DNA from: Gammaproteobacteria bacterium
GTDB lineage: Bacteria; Pseudomonadota; Gammaproteobacteria; Xanthomonadales; SZUA-36
NCBI GenBank assembly: GCA_024279945.1
Contig: JAJRRA010000037.1
Span: 1 to 64,000, forward strand
Length of the DNA stretch: 64,000 bases
Reading direction: 5' to 3'
The notes under the pieces were generated by a model. It ran no database searches and was not told where the DNA came from. It worked only from the letters and a program-made list of their open reading frames with translations. The position numbers were made by a program, and so were the translations under genes. Within the stretch, counting starts at the first letter, position 1. Each line of letters begins with the position of its first letter. Below are positions 34,451-42,793 of the stretch, in pieces.

Positions 34451-35113
34451 ATGTCCCAGCCCCGTTCTGCCATGGAACAATCTGACCAGCCCCGTACCCA
34501 GGCGGAGCGCACCGCGCTGGCAGAATCCAGCATGGTTCTGGCCGCGATCGACCTGCTTAATTCAGTGGGTATACAAGGCACAACGCTGGTCGCTATCGGC
34601 GAGCGGTCAGGCTACAGCCGAGGGCTTGCAAGCCACCACTTCGGATCCAAAGCCGGCCTGTTGCGAACGGTCCTCAGACAAATGACCGCCGTGTGGACCG
34701 AAAAGCTGGTTGAAAACCTGGGTGACAAGACGGGATTGCAGGCATTCAGCACAGCCATCGACTCCCATCTGGAACACGTACTTAGCCATCCCGATTATAT
34801 TCGCGCCATGAATATATTATGGGGTGCTGCACTGGATCCCGCCTCAGAGTTTAAACCCAATGTCGCCGAGTTCATGCGAATTCAGCGGGAATCAGTTGCC
34901 GCCTGGGTGAAAGGGGGGCAGAAATCCGGTGAAATCAGGCTGGATGTCAATGCGGACCGCATTGCCGAACAGTTTTACGGCACCTTGATCGGCCTCAACA
35001 ACCAGTGGCTGGTTGCCCCGGAAATCGATCTTCGTGCTGCCTACAAAGATTTCAAACAAAACATCTTGCGCCTGTTAAGCGCAAAACTACCACCGAGGAA
35101 TTGCAATGACTGA
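34451..35113 (+). CDS. TetR/AcrR family transcriptional regulator
   Basis: A 220-residue repressor-type protein. The N-terminal helix-turn-helix (about residues 28-70) reads [20 protein letters not shown] then [20 protein letters not shown]. The rest is a helical ligand-binding and dimer domain. It leads the operon thiolase-FadJ-like-acyl-CoA dehydrogenase with an 8-base overlap, so it probably controls this fatty acid degradation set in response to an acyl-CoA. ATG 34451 is chosen; ATG 34472 is possible and the in-frame TTG at 34424 lies in the operator. Confidence 0.88.
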   Translation: MSQPRSAMEQSDQPRTQAERTALAESSMVLAAIDLLNSVGIQGTTLVAIGERSGYSRGLASHHFGSKAGLLRTVLRQMTAVWTEKLVENLGDKTGLQAFSTAIDSHLEHVLSHPDYIRAMNILWGAALDPASEFKPNVAEFMRIQRESVAAWVKGGQKSGEIRLDVNADRIAEQFYGTLIGLNNQWLVAPEIDLRAAYKDFKQNILRLLSAKLPPRNCND

Positions 35114-36314
35114 AGCCTATATCTACGACCATGTCCGTTCCCCAAGGGGCCGCGGCAAGGCCAACGGTTCCCTGCACAGCATCACCCCTACCAACCTGGC
35201 CAGCCAGGTGCTGAGTTCCCTGCGTGACCGCAATGAGCTGGACACCGCACTGGTTGATGACGTAATACTCGGCTGCGTGATGCCGATCGGCGAACAGGGC
35301 GCAAATATTGCCCGCACGGCAGTACTGAATGCCGATTATGCACAAACCGTTGCCGGCAAGCAGCTCAATCGGTTTTGTGCCTCTGGCCTTGAAGCCGTCA
35401 ATTCAGCCGCGGCCCAGGTGATGTCAGGCCAGTCCGATGTGACCATCGGCGGTGGTGTCGAGTCCATGTCCCGTATACCCATGGGTTCGGATGGCGGCGC
35501 ATGGCCCACCGATCCGCAAGTGGCCTCCAAGCTCGGCTTTACGCCCCAGGGCATCGGTGCAGATCTGATCGCAACTTTGAATGGATTTTCCCGTGAAGAT
35601 ATCGACAAATATGCGCTGGAAAGTCAGAAACGTGCTGCTCACGCCTGGGAAAATGGTTATTTTGTCAACTCAATCCTGCCGATCAAAAACCATGTCGGTG
35701 AAGTGGTGCTGGACCATGACGAACACATGCGCCCGGATTCAACCCTGGAAAGTCTCGCCAGCCTCAACCCGGCCTTTGTCATTCCGGGCCAACAAGGTGG
35801 ATTCGATGCGGTTGCTCTGCTTCGCTACCCCGAAGTTGAGGCCATTGAACACGTCCACACCGCCGCCAATTCCAGTGGTATCGTCGATGGCGCCGCCGCA
35901 ATTTTGCTTGGCAATGCGGAAGCAGGCCAGCGCATGGGCCTGAAGCCGCGCGCCCGGATTCGTGGATTTTCTTCGATCGGTAGCGAGCCCACCATCATGC
36001 TGACAGGCCCCGTGCCGGCTACTGAGAAAGTACTCAAACGTGCAGGCATGGGTGTTTCCGATATCGACCTGTTTGAATTGAACGAAGCGTTCACCTCCGT
36101 CGTCATGCTGTACATGCAGGATCTGAATATTCCGCATGAAAAAATCAACGTCAACGGCGGTGCCATTGCCATGGGCCATCCGCTGGGCGCTACCGGCGCC
36201 ATGATCCTGGGAACCGTTCTGGACGAACTGGAACGCCGTGACCTGTCGACTGCCCTGGTGACCTTGTGCATCGGCGCCGGCATGGGTACCGCTACGATTA
36301 TTGAGCGCGTCTGA
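35106..36314 (+). CDS. fadA: Acetyl-CoA C-acyltransferase (thiolase)
   Basis: A 402-residue thiolase for the last step of beta-oxidation. Catalytic residues are C91 ([13 protein letters not shown]), the GHPLGATGA His (about 360) and the C-terminal Cys in [31 protein letters not shown] is the expected loop. The gene overlaps tetR by 8 bases; GAGGAATT precedes the ATG. The gene symbol is by function, since chain-length preference cannot be read. Confidence 0.93.
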   Translation: MTEAYIYDHVRSPRGRGKANGSLHSITPTNLASQVLSSLRDRNELDTALVDDVILGCVMPIGEQGANIARTAVLNADYAQTVAGKQLNRFCASGLEAVNSAAAQVMSGQSDVTIGGGVESMSRIPMGSDGGAWPTDPQVASKLGFTPQGIGADLIATLNGFSREDIDKYALESQKRAAHAWENGYFVNSILPIKNHVGEVVLDHDEHMRPDSTLESLASLNPAFVIPGQQGGFDAVALLRYPEVEAIEHVHTAANSSGIVDGAAAILLGNAEAGQRMGLKPRARIRGFSSIGSEPTIMLTGPVPATEKVLKRAGMGVSDIDLFELNEAFTSVVMLYMQDLNIPHEKINVNGGAIAMGHPLGATGAMILGTVLDELERRDLSTALVTLCIGAGMGTATIIERV

Positions 36315-36350
36315 AGACGCCATTCAACAGACATTAAAGAGACCACCAAA

Positions 36351-38492
36351 ATGACCCATACGATTCACTACGAAGTTGGCAATGATGGAATCGCCATCCT
36401 GACCATCGACCTGCCCGGCAAATCCATGAATGTGCTGGCACCGGAATTCATGCAAGACCTGGAAACCCTGACGGACCGGGTATCCAGCGACGATGCTGTG
36501 AAAGGAGCAGTTCTGACCTCTGGCAAAAAATCCTTCATCGCCGGTGCCGATATTAAGGAATTGGTAACCGTTCATGACCGTGGTCTGAGCCCCAGCGAGG
36601 CCGCTGGGTTCAGTCGCGAACTAAACCGCCAATTGCGCAAACTGGAAACCTGCGGCAAACCCTTCGCTGCGGCGATCAACGGACTGGCACTGGGCGGTGG
36701 CCTGGAAGTCTGCCTGGCCTGCCATTACCGTGTGCTGGCCAATGAGCCCGGCGTTGTGATCGGATTTCCGGAAGTCAACATCGGGCTGCTGCCCGGCGGA
36801 GGCGGCACCCAGCGTCTGCCGCGCCTGATTGGCACGGCAGATGCCCTGCCCCTGATCCTCCAGGCCAAAAACATCCGGCCGGAAAAGGCACTGGAACTGG
36901 GAATCGTACACGAACTGGCGCCTGCGCAAGAAGTCGTTGAACGGGCAAAACAGTGGCTGCTGGAAAGTGGTGACCCGATCGCACCCTGGGACAAAAAAGG
37001 CTTTAAAGTACCCGGCGGCGCCGGCGCGATGACACCGAAGAACGCCCAGACTTTCATGGTCGGAACATCCCTGATCACGGGTAAAACCCAAAACAACTAT
37101 CCGGCCCCTCTCGCGGCGCTGTCAGCGGTGTACGAAGGCTGTATCACACCCATCGATACCGGCCTTGATATCGAATCCCAGTATTTTGGCACCTTGCTGG
37201 CCGGATCGGTGGCACGCAACATGATGCGCTCCCTGTTCATCAACAAGAGTGCTGCTGACAAACTGGTGCGCCGGCCTCAAGGGATTGAGAAATCGAAAGT
37301 CAGCAAACTGGGGATCCTCGGCGCCGGCATGATGGGTGCAGGCATCGCCTATGTTTCAGCAAAAGCCGGTATGGAAGTGGTGTTGCTCGATACCAGTATC
37401 GACAATGCCAAGCACGGCAAAGCCTATTCTGAAGGCCTGCTGAAAAAGGCTATTAAACGTGGCTACTCCACCGAAGCGAAAGCCGCAGTCCTGCTCGGCC
37501 TGATCAAGCCAACGACGGATTATGCTGATCTGAAAGGTTGCGATCTGGTTATCGAAGCGGTGTTCGAAAGCACGGAACTGAAAGCGGATGTGACGGCAAA
37601 AACAGAAGCCGTGGTGCCCGAGTCCTGTATTTTCGCCAGCAATACCTCCACGCTGCCTATTACAGGTCTGGCCAAAGCTTCAAAACGCCCGGATCAGTTT
37701 ATCGGACTCCATTTCTTCTCGCCGGTCGACAAAATGCCCCTGGTGGAAATAATCCTGGGTAAGGAAACCGGGGATGAAGCCATTGCCCGCAGCCTGGACT
37801 ATATCCAGCAGATCCGAAAAACACCCATCGTGGTCAATGACAGCCGTGGCTTCTACACCAGCCGGGTGTTCTCCACATCCACCAACGAAGGCATCACCAT
37901 GCTGGCCGAAGGCGTCAAGCCGGCACTGGTCGAGAACATCGCCAGGATGGCCGGCCTGCCGGTCGGTCCGCTGGCCGTGGTTGATGAAGTCACGCTGGAA
38001 CTGGCATATAAAATCGGCAAGGAAACAGAGCAGGCCATGGGCAAACAATACCCTGCCGACAAAGGGCAGGAGGTTGTACGCCGGATGGTAGAAGACCTGG
38101 ACCGTAAGGGTAAACGCTACGGAGCCGGTTTTTATGACTACCCCGCCGATGCGAAAAAGCACCTGTGGCCCGGACTGGCCGATGAATTCCCTCCCAGTGA
38201 CGAACAGCCCCCGGTTGAAGAGCTGATCAAGCGCCTGTTGTACATCCAGGCTCTGGAAACCACCCGCTGCTTCGAGGAGGGCGTTATTACCCACCCCGAA
38301 GATGGCGATATCGGTTCCATATTCGGCTGGGGCTTCCCGCCCTGGACCGGTGGCACACTGTCGTTTGTCGACACCATCGGCATCCAGGATTTCGTTACAG
38401 AATGTGACCGCATGGCAGAGGTCTATGGACCGCGCTTCGCTGTTTCAGACTGGCTGCGTGAGCGGGCAGAGAAAAGCCTGTCTTTTTATTGA
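36351..38492 (+). CDS. fadJ: 3-hydroxyacyl-CoA dehydrogenase / enoyl-CoA hydratase fusion (FadB/FadJ type)
   Basis: A 713-residue multifunctional beta-oxidation enzyme. The crotonase domain occupies about 1-190, with [15 protein letters not shown] forming the oxyanion loop and [20 protein letters not shown]. The NAD-binding HAD domain begins at about 312 ([18 protein letters not shown]), and [15 protein letters not shown] carries the catalytic His. The two HAD C-terminal domains complete it. Length and order fit the FadJ subfamily more than FadB; the choice is tentative. It forms one operon with thiolase and the acyl-CoA dehydrogenase. Confidence 0.93.
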   Translation: MTHTIHYEVGNDGIAILTIDLPGKSMNVLAPEFMQDLETLTDRVSSDDAVKGAVLTSGKKSFIAGADIKELVTVHDRGLSPSEAAGFSRELNRQLRKLETCGKPFAAAINGLALGGGLEVCLACHYRVLANEPGVVIGFPEVNIGLLPGGGGTQRLPRLIGTADALPLILQAKNIRPEKALELGIVHELAPAQEVVERAKQWLLESGDPIAPWDKKGFKVPGGAGAMTPKNAQTFMVGTSLITGKTQNNYPAPLAALSAVYEGCITPIDTGLDIESQYFGTLLAGSVARNMMRSLFINKSAADKLVRRPQGIEKSKVSKLGILGAGMMGAGIAYVSAKAGMEVVLLDTSIDNAKHGKAYSEGLLKKAIKRGYSTEAKAAVLLGLIKPTTDYADLKGCDLVIEAVFESTELKADVTAKTEAVVPESCIFASNTSTLPITGLAKASKRPDQFIGLHFFSPVDKMPLVEIILGKETGDEAIARSLDYIQQIRKTPIVVNDSRGFYTSRVFSTSTNEGITMLAEGVKPALVENIARMAGLPVGPLAVVDEVTLELAYKIGKETEQAMGKQYPADKGQEVVRRMVEDLDRKGKRYGAGFYDYPADAKKHLWPGLADEFPPSDEQPPVEELIKRLLYIQALETTRCFEEGVITHPEDGDIGSIFGWGFPPWTGGTLSFVDTIGIQDFVTECDRMAEVYGPRFAVSDWLRERAEKSLSFY

Positions 38493-38523
38493 GAACAGCG
38501 AAAATTCCTGAGGAATACTGACT

Positions 38524-39690
38524 ATGAAACGCCTGATATTCAATGAAGAACATGAGATGTTCCGCGATTCGGTGCGCCGTTTCATGCAGTCCGAAGTTGA
38601 ACCCAATGTCGAGCAATGGCGGGAGGACGGGATTTGCGACCCGTCCGCTTTCCTCAAAGCCGGTGAACAGGGCCTGCTGTGCATGTGGGCCGACGAGAAG
38701 TATGGCGGCCTGGGTATTGAGGATTTCCGCTTTGAGCAAATCATGATCGAGGAGATCATGCGCCACGGTGATATCGGCCTGTTCCTCACCCTGCACAGTC
38801 GCCTGGTCGGGCCATACATTGACCGCCTCGGCAGTGAGAAACTCAAAGCCCGGCTGCTGCCCAAGTGCATCAGTGGTGAAACCATCCTCGGCATCGCCAT
38901 GACGGAACCGTCTGCCGGCAGCGACCTTGCCGGGATAAAGTCCCGGGCGGTCCTGGATGGTGACCACTGGGTTCTGAACGGCTCAAAGACCTTTATTTCC
39001 AACGGTATCAACGGCGGCGCCTTCGTGGTGGCCGCACGCACGGTTCCGGACAATCCACACGGTATCGGCCTGTTCCTGGTTGAAGAGGGCATGGAGGGCT
39101 TCAACCGGGGTCGCAACCTAAAAAAAATGGGCCTCAAAACCCAGGATACGGCCGAACTGTTCTTCGACAACGTCCGTATACCGGCAGAAAACGTGCTGGG
39201 CGAGCCGGAAAAAGGCTTCTACAACCTGATGCACCACCTGGCCGAGGAGCGCCTGATCAGCGCCGCACAGGAAGTGGCCCATGCCCAGGTCGCTTTTGAT
39301 CTGACCATGGACTACATCCTGGAGCGCAAGGCCTTTGGCAGGCCGATCGGCGCCTTCCAGAACAGCCGCTTCAAGATGGCCGAAATGCGCACCGCGCTGG
39401 ATGTCACGCAGACTTTCGTCGACCAGTGTGTTCTGCTCCATAACCAGGGCGAACTGAGCGCAGAGGTGGCCGCTGAAGCCAAGCTGTATTCCAGCGAACT
39501 GGAATCGCAAGTGATGGATAACTGTGTGCAATTACACGGCGGTTCAGGCTACATGAGCGAATACCGCATCTCCCACATGTTCACCGATGCCCGCGTTTCC
39601 CGCATTTACGCCGGCAGCTCCGAAATCATGAAAGAGATCATCGCCCGCAGCATCGGCCTGGACGAACGGAAACTGCTTGCCGGCAACTAG
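38524..39690 (+). CDS. Acyl-CoA dehydrogenase, probably long-chain type
   Basis: A 388-residue FAD enzyme for the first step of beta-oxidation. ILGIAMTEPSAGSDLAGIKS is the flavin/substrate signature and QLHGGSGYMSEYRISHMFTD the second signature. The C-terminal sequence is SRIYAGSSEIMKEIIARSIG. The position that is the catalytic Glu in short- and medium-chain enzymes (YEGT) is Ala here, as in long-chain-type enzymes that place the base elsewhere. It is the last gene of the operon, 31 bases after fadJ. Confidence 0.92.
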   Translation: MKRLIFNEEHEMFRDSVRRFMQSEVEPNVEQWREDGICDPSAFLKAGEQGLLCMWADEKYGGLGIEDFRFEQIMIEEIMRHGDIGLFLTLHSRLVGPYIDRLGSEKLKARLLPKCISGETILGIAMTEPSAGSDLAGIKSRAVLDGDHWVLNGSKTFISNGINGGAFVVAARTVPDNPHGIGLFLVEEGMEGFNRGRNLKKMGLKTQDTAELFFDNVRIPAENVLGEPEKGFYNLMHHLAEERLISAAQEVAHAQVAFDLTMDYILERKAFGRPIGAFQNSRFKMAEMRTALDVTQTFVDQCVLLHNQGELSAEVAAEAKLYSSELESQVMDNCVQLHGGSGYMSEYRISHMFTDARVSRIYAGSSEIMKEIIARSIGLDERKLLAGN

Positions 39691-39816
39691 CTACAAATTC
39701 CAGCAACGTTTTGTACACACGATACCGAATGCCATCTGCTGAGCTTTTACCGGCGTAATCCGGCTTGTCACTCTTTCCGGCTATTCGGAGTTCTGCGTTG
39801 CAGCGTGGCACAAGCT

Positions 39817-39928
39817 GGTCCGGAGTAAGGGGCCTGTTTCCAGGACGCTTTGCGACAGGAAGTCGCAAGAGCAGGTCACATGGATGTGTTTATACCGGGT
39901 CCTGGAAACAGGCCCCTTGCTTCGGACC
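39817..39928. repeat. Structured intergenic repeat, copy B
   Basis: Arms 39817-39846 and 39899-39928 pair over 30 bases; the two mismatches are both G-U compatible. Inside are a hairpin TTGCGAC/GTCGCAA with loop AGGAA (39850-39868) and the palindrome CACATGGATGTG (39877-39888). The inner stem end CCTGTTTCCAGGAC matches copy A at 25289-25391. It occupies most of the 272-base gap between the acyl-CoA dehydrogenase and the carbonic anhydrase, which are convergent. The remainder shows no gene. Confidence 0.88.
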
Positions 39929-39962
39929 GGCGCCCCCAGTAGTGTTTTGAGCACCGAAGCTG

Positions 39963-40562
39963 CTATTCACCCGATGTAATACAGGTATCCAGGTCTTTCA
40001 GAATTCTATTCTTGATGTTGTAGATCCAGCCGTGAACGGAGAGTGTCGCCCCCTCTCTCCAGGCTTTCTGGACCACGGTGGTATTACATACGTTTACCAC
40101 CTGCTCTTTAACATTCAACTCACAAAGCAAATCAAACTGTTCAGCCGGATTCAGCCTATCCAGGCTTTCAGAATGCAAACGACCGACATCCTTGACATGA
40201 CATAACCAGTTGTCGATCAGGCCATGCTCCCCGGACTCCATTGCCGCCTTGATGCCACCGCAACCATAGTGGCCGCAGACGATGATGTGTTTCACCCTGA
40301 GTACTTCAACCGCAAACTGGATGACGGAAAGACAATTCAGATCTGTGTGAATGACAAGATTCGCGATATTTCGGTGAACGAAAACCTCGCCCGGCGGCAG
40401 GTTCACAATCTGGTTCGCAGGCACCCGGCTGTCCGAACAGCCAATCCACAGGTATTCAGGGTGCTGCTGCCGCGACAGAATGGTGAAAAAATCCGGATCT
40501 TTTTCCTTGATTGCCGTCGCCCAGGCCAGGTTCCTGTCAAAAAGATTTTTCAGAGTTTTCAT
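39963..40562 (-). CDS. can: Beta-class carbonic anhydrase
   Basis: A 199-residue zinc enzyme that interconverts CO2 and bicarbonate. Zinc ligands are C42 (IGCSDSRVP), H98 and C101 (CGHYGCGG), with the D44-R46 catalytic dyad, exactly as in E. coli Can. The ATG shares its bases with the stop of nhaD (ATGA), so the two are translationally coupled. Bicarbonate and protons from this reaction could feed or buffer the antiporter. Confidence 0.95.
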   Translation of the reverse strand: MKTLKNLFDRNLAWATAIKEKDPDFFTILSRQQHPEYLWIGCSDSRVPANQIVNLPPGEVFVHRNIANLVIHTDLNCLSVIQFAVEVLRVKHIIVCGHYGCGGIKAAMESGEHGLIDNWLCHVKDVGRLHSESLDRLNPAEQFDLLCELNVKEQVVNVCNTTVVQKAWREGATLSVHGWIYNIKNRILKDLDTCITSGE

Positions 40563-42010
40563 CGTATAAATGCTTCAGCATTCAGCCACATGTGCGTTGC
40601 AATGCTCGCTGCGTAACCGATAACAATGGCCCAGGTCCATTTCAGATGCGCGAAGAAGGTATAAATTCCGCGTGCCTGCCCCATAACCGCAACACCGGCT
40701 GCTGAGCCAATGGACAACATGGACCCCCCGACGCCGGCGGTCAGCGTTACCAGCAACCACTGACCGTGGCTCATATCCGGGTACATCTCCAGAACGGCAA
40801 ACATAACCGGAATGTTATCAACAATGGCGGATGCGAATCCAACCAGTATGTTAGCGGTGGTGGGACCGAGACCTCCATACAGAATTTCAGATCCGATGGC
40901 GAGGTATCCAAATGCGCCCAGGCCGCCAACACACATGATGATGCCATAGAAAAACATCAGGCTGTCCCACTCTGCACGCTGCAGATTACGGTAGATATCG
41001 TAGGCGGCCTTCTGCGGTGCTTTTGCCGCTTTCGGCCTGGATTCTATGGTCAGCGCGGTATTCATCAGCATGGTTTTGGCAAGATAGGCAGAGCGTTCAT
41101 CCCGACGTTGCAGGTAATAACCAAACAGTTTCAGAAAGCCCAACCCGGTCATCATTCCGGCCACCGGCGGAAGATGCAGAAGATTGTGACCTGTTACCGC
41201 CATGGCGATAGTCAGAAGGAACAGGACCGCAACAAACCATGCGCCATGTTTCAGTTCAGCCTTACCCTCAAGGGGATCCGGCTGAACGTTCGGGACGGCA
41301 AAGTTCAGGATCAAAGCCACCACCAGCCAGTACACTACGGCCGGCAGAAACAGTGCAAAAAACCCTGAAAAACCAATAATATTTTTCTGCCAAACCATCA
41401 AGGTAGTGATATCACCGAAGGGGCTGAAAACGCCCCCGGCATTGGCAGCGACAACAATGTTGATACACGCCACTGCAATAAACCGGCTATTGCCACCACC
41501 CACAGAAATGACCACAGTAGCCATCAACAGGGCAGTCGTAAGGTTGTCCGCGACCGGAGACAGGCAAAACGCAAGCAAACCAGTGAACCAGAAGATTTTG
41601 CGCAGGGAAAAGCCTTTGATCACCAGCCAATCCCGCAAAATATCAAATAGTCCACGCTCTTCCATCGTGTTGATGTAAGTCATGGCTGCAAGAAGAAACA
41701 GAAACAACTCGGCAAACTCGAGCAAATCGTGTTTGAATGCCACGCCGGCGCTGAGCGAGTCCCCTTGTTGAATAAAAGCGACGGCCACCAGCAACCAGAT
41801 CAAACCGGCCGCCACCATGATCGGCTTCGATTTGCGCAGACGTATCGCCTCCTCGCTGATGATCAGCGCATAGGCAGCGAAGAATATTACCAGGGAAAGT
41901 ATCCCCATCCAGGTACCGGTGAGGACTGTGTCAGCAACCGGTGTGGAAACAGCCCCCAGCACAGTCACAGGCGCCACAATACTGGCGAGGAAAATCAGGC
42001 CAAACAGCAT
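40559..42010 (-). CDS. nhaD: Na+/H+ antiporter NhaD
   Basis: A 483-residue antiporter with about 13 membrane helices. Conserved NhaD pieces are GIVAPVTVLGA-like N-terminal sequence, MEERGLFDILRDWLVIKGFS, CLSPVADNLTTALLMA and AGGVFSPFGDITTLMVWQ. The charged and polar residues in those helices carry Na+. The ATG at 42010 lies 5 bases after the stop of the upstream small membrane gene. The C-terminal region GGSMLSIGSAAGVAVMGQA and FASAIVDNIPVMFAVL matches the second inverted repeat of the fold. It probably serves salt and pH homeostasis. Confidence 0.93.
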   Translation of the reverse strand: MLFGLIFLASIVAPVTVLGAVSTPVADTVLTGTWMGILSLVIFFAAYALIISEEAIRLRKSKPIMVAAGLIWLLVAVAFIQQGDSLSAGVAFKHDLLEFAELFLFLLAAMTYINTMEERGLFDILRDWLVIKGFSLRKIFWFTGLLAFCLSPVADNLTTALLMATVVISVGGGNSRFIAVACINIVVAANAGGVFSPFGDITTLMVWQKNIIGFSGFFALFLPAVVYWLVVALILNFAVPNVQPDPLEGKAELKHGAWFVAVLFLLTIAMAVTGHNLLHLPPVAGMMTGLGFLKLFGYYLQRRDERSAYLAKTMLMNTALTIESRPKAAKAPQKAAYDIYRNLQRAEWDSLMFFYGIIMCVGGLGAFGYLAIGSEILYGGLGPTTANILVGFASAIVDNIPVMFAVLEMYPDMSHGQWLLVTLTAGVGGSMLSIGSAAGVAVMGQARGIYTFFAHLKWTWAIVIGYAASIATHMWLNAEAFIR

Positions 42011-42015
42011 CTTCC

Positions 42016-42342
42016 TTATTCCTGTGTCCTCCACAGGGTGGATAAGGCTGTTCCAAACAGCACCCGCAATGCCACAACCAGTAAAGCACCGCCGACAAAA
42101 ATCATGACATCGGACATCGCCGCGCCAATGAAGGCAAACTGCTTGAAAGCCGAAGCGCTCACTTCAAGGGCAATGCCCGTGATAAGAAACTTGTTGGCGT
42201 CAACATCTACAACATTGACCAATCCGACGAAAACACCAAACAGCGCCAAACCTACAGGCAGCCACGGATGTTGAAAACCAATACCTGCGCCAAATGCTAA
42301 AAGGATGCCCAATAAAAAGAGTATGTGACCAATTTGTTTCAT
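42016..42342 (-). CDS. Small membrane protein upstream of nhaD
   Basis: A 108-residue protein with about three hydrophobic helices (residues 5-24, 27-45 and 72-97). I do not recognise the family. GGGGGAAGCAGG precedes the ATG at a short spacing, and nhaD begins 5 bases after its stop. The order small-protein-nhaD-can is a compact minus-strand operon. A structural or regulatory partner of the antiporter is plausible but unproven. Confidence 0.7.
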   Translation of the reverse strand: MKQIGHILFLLGILLAFGAGIGFQHPWLPVGLALFGVFVGLVNVVDVDANKFLITGIALEVSASAFKQFAFIGAAMSDVMIFVGGALLVVALRVLFGTALSTLWRTQE

Positions 42343-42395
42343 GCCTGCTTCCCCCGATTGACAGTGGACTTTCTATACAGGTAGGATAACACAAC

Positions 42396-42429
42396 ATACG
42401 ACATATTTGTCGCGTTCTTGATGTCGTAT
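42396..42429. promoter_or_regulatory. Operator-like nested inverted repeats between nhaD operon and HTH gene
   Basis: ATACGACAT (42396-42404) is mirrored by ATGTCGTAT (42421-42429). A second, overlapping palindrome CGACA-TATT-TGTCG (42399-42412) sits in the left half. They lie in the 110-base divergent gap that must hold promoters for both directions, and a TATTAT -10-like box (42427-42432) overlaps. The small HTH protein encoded just to the right is the likely binder. Confidence 0.6.
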
Positions 42430-42452
42430 TATTGACTCGTATCACTGAGAAT

Positions 42453-42752
42453 ATGGATAGCAACGACTTCAGCAACATCAGTTGGACTTTTTTCAGCAAC
42501 AATGCACATGTGCTTGTCTGCCTGACCCAAACTCCGCAACCCACGACTCGGGAGATGGCCCTTCGCGTCGGCATCACCGAGCGTGCAGTGCAGAGGATAG
42601 TGAAGAAAATGGTCGAAGCAGGTGTCTTAAAAGTCGAGAAGGACGGTCGGCGCAATCGCTATGAAATGAATCTTGACCAGGGGCTGAGACACCCGTTGGA
42701 GTCACACAAAACGATTGGTGAGTTTCTAAACTTGATGAACTCTGAAAACTAG
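42453..42752 (+). CDS. Small winged helix-turn-helix regulator
   Basis: A 99-residue protein. The central part QTPQPTTREMALRVGITERA followed by VQRIVKKMVEAGVLKVEKDG is a MarR/ArsR-like winged helix, followed by a wing (RRNRYEMN) and a short tail. There is no visible ligand site. Divergent from the nhaD operon and next to paired inverted repeats, it is likely to control that operon, perhaps in response to salt or pH; this is inference from position. ATG 42453 is favoured over an in-frame upstream start at 42432 that overlaps the operator. Confidence 0.75.
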   Translation: MDSNDFSNISWTFFSNNAHVLVCLTQTPQPTTREMALRVGITERAVQRIVKKMVEAGVLKVEKDGRRNRYEMNLDQGLRHPLESHKTIGEFLNLMNSEN

Positions 42753-42793
42753 AACGAAATGAGGTCTGTCCCAGATGATGAAATAAAGACCCG

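Noticed and set aside
39691-39962. Possible tRNA or small RNA gene in the gap after the acyl-CoA dehydrogenase
   Set aside because: No acceptor stem, T-loop GTTCGAATC-like motif or CCA end; the fold is explained by the two-arm repeat.
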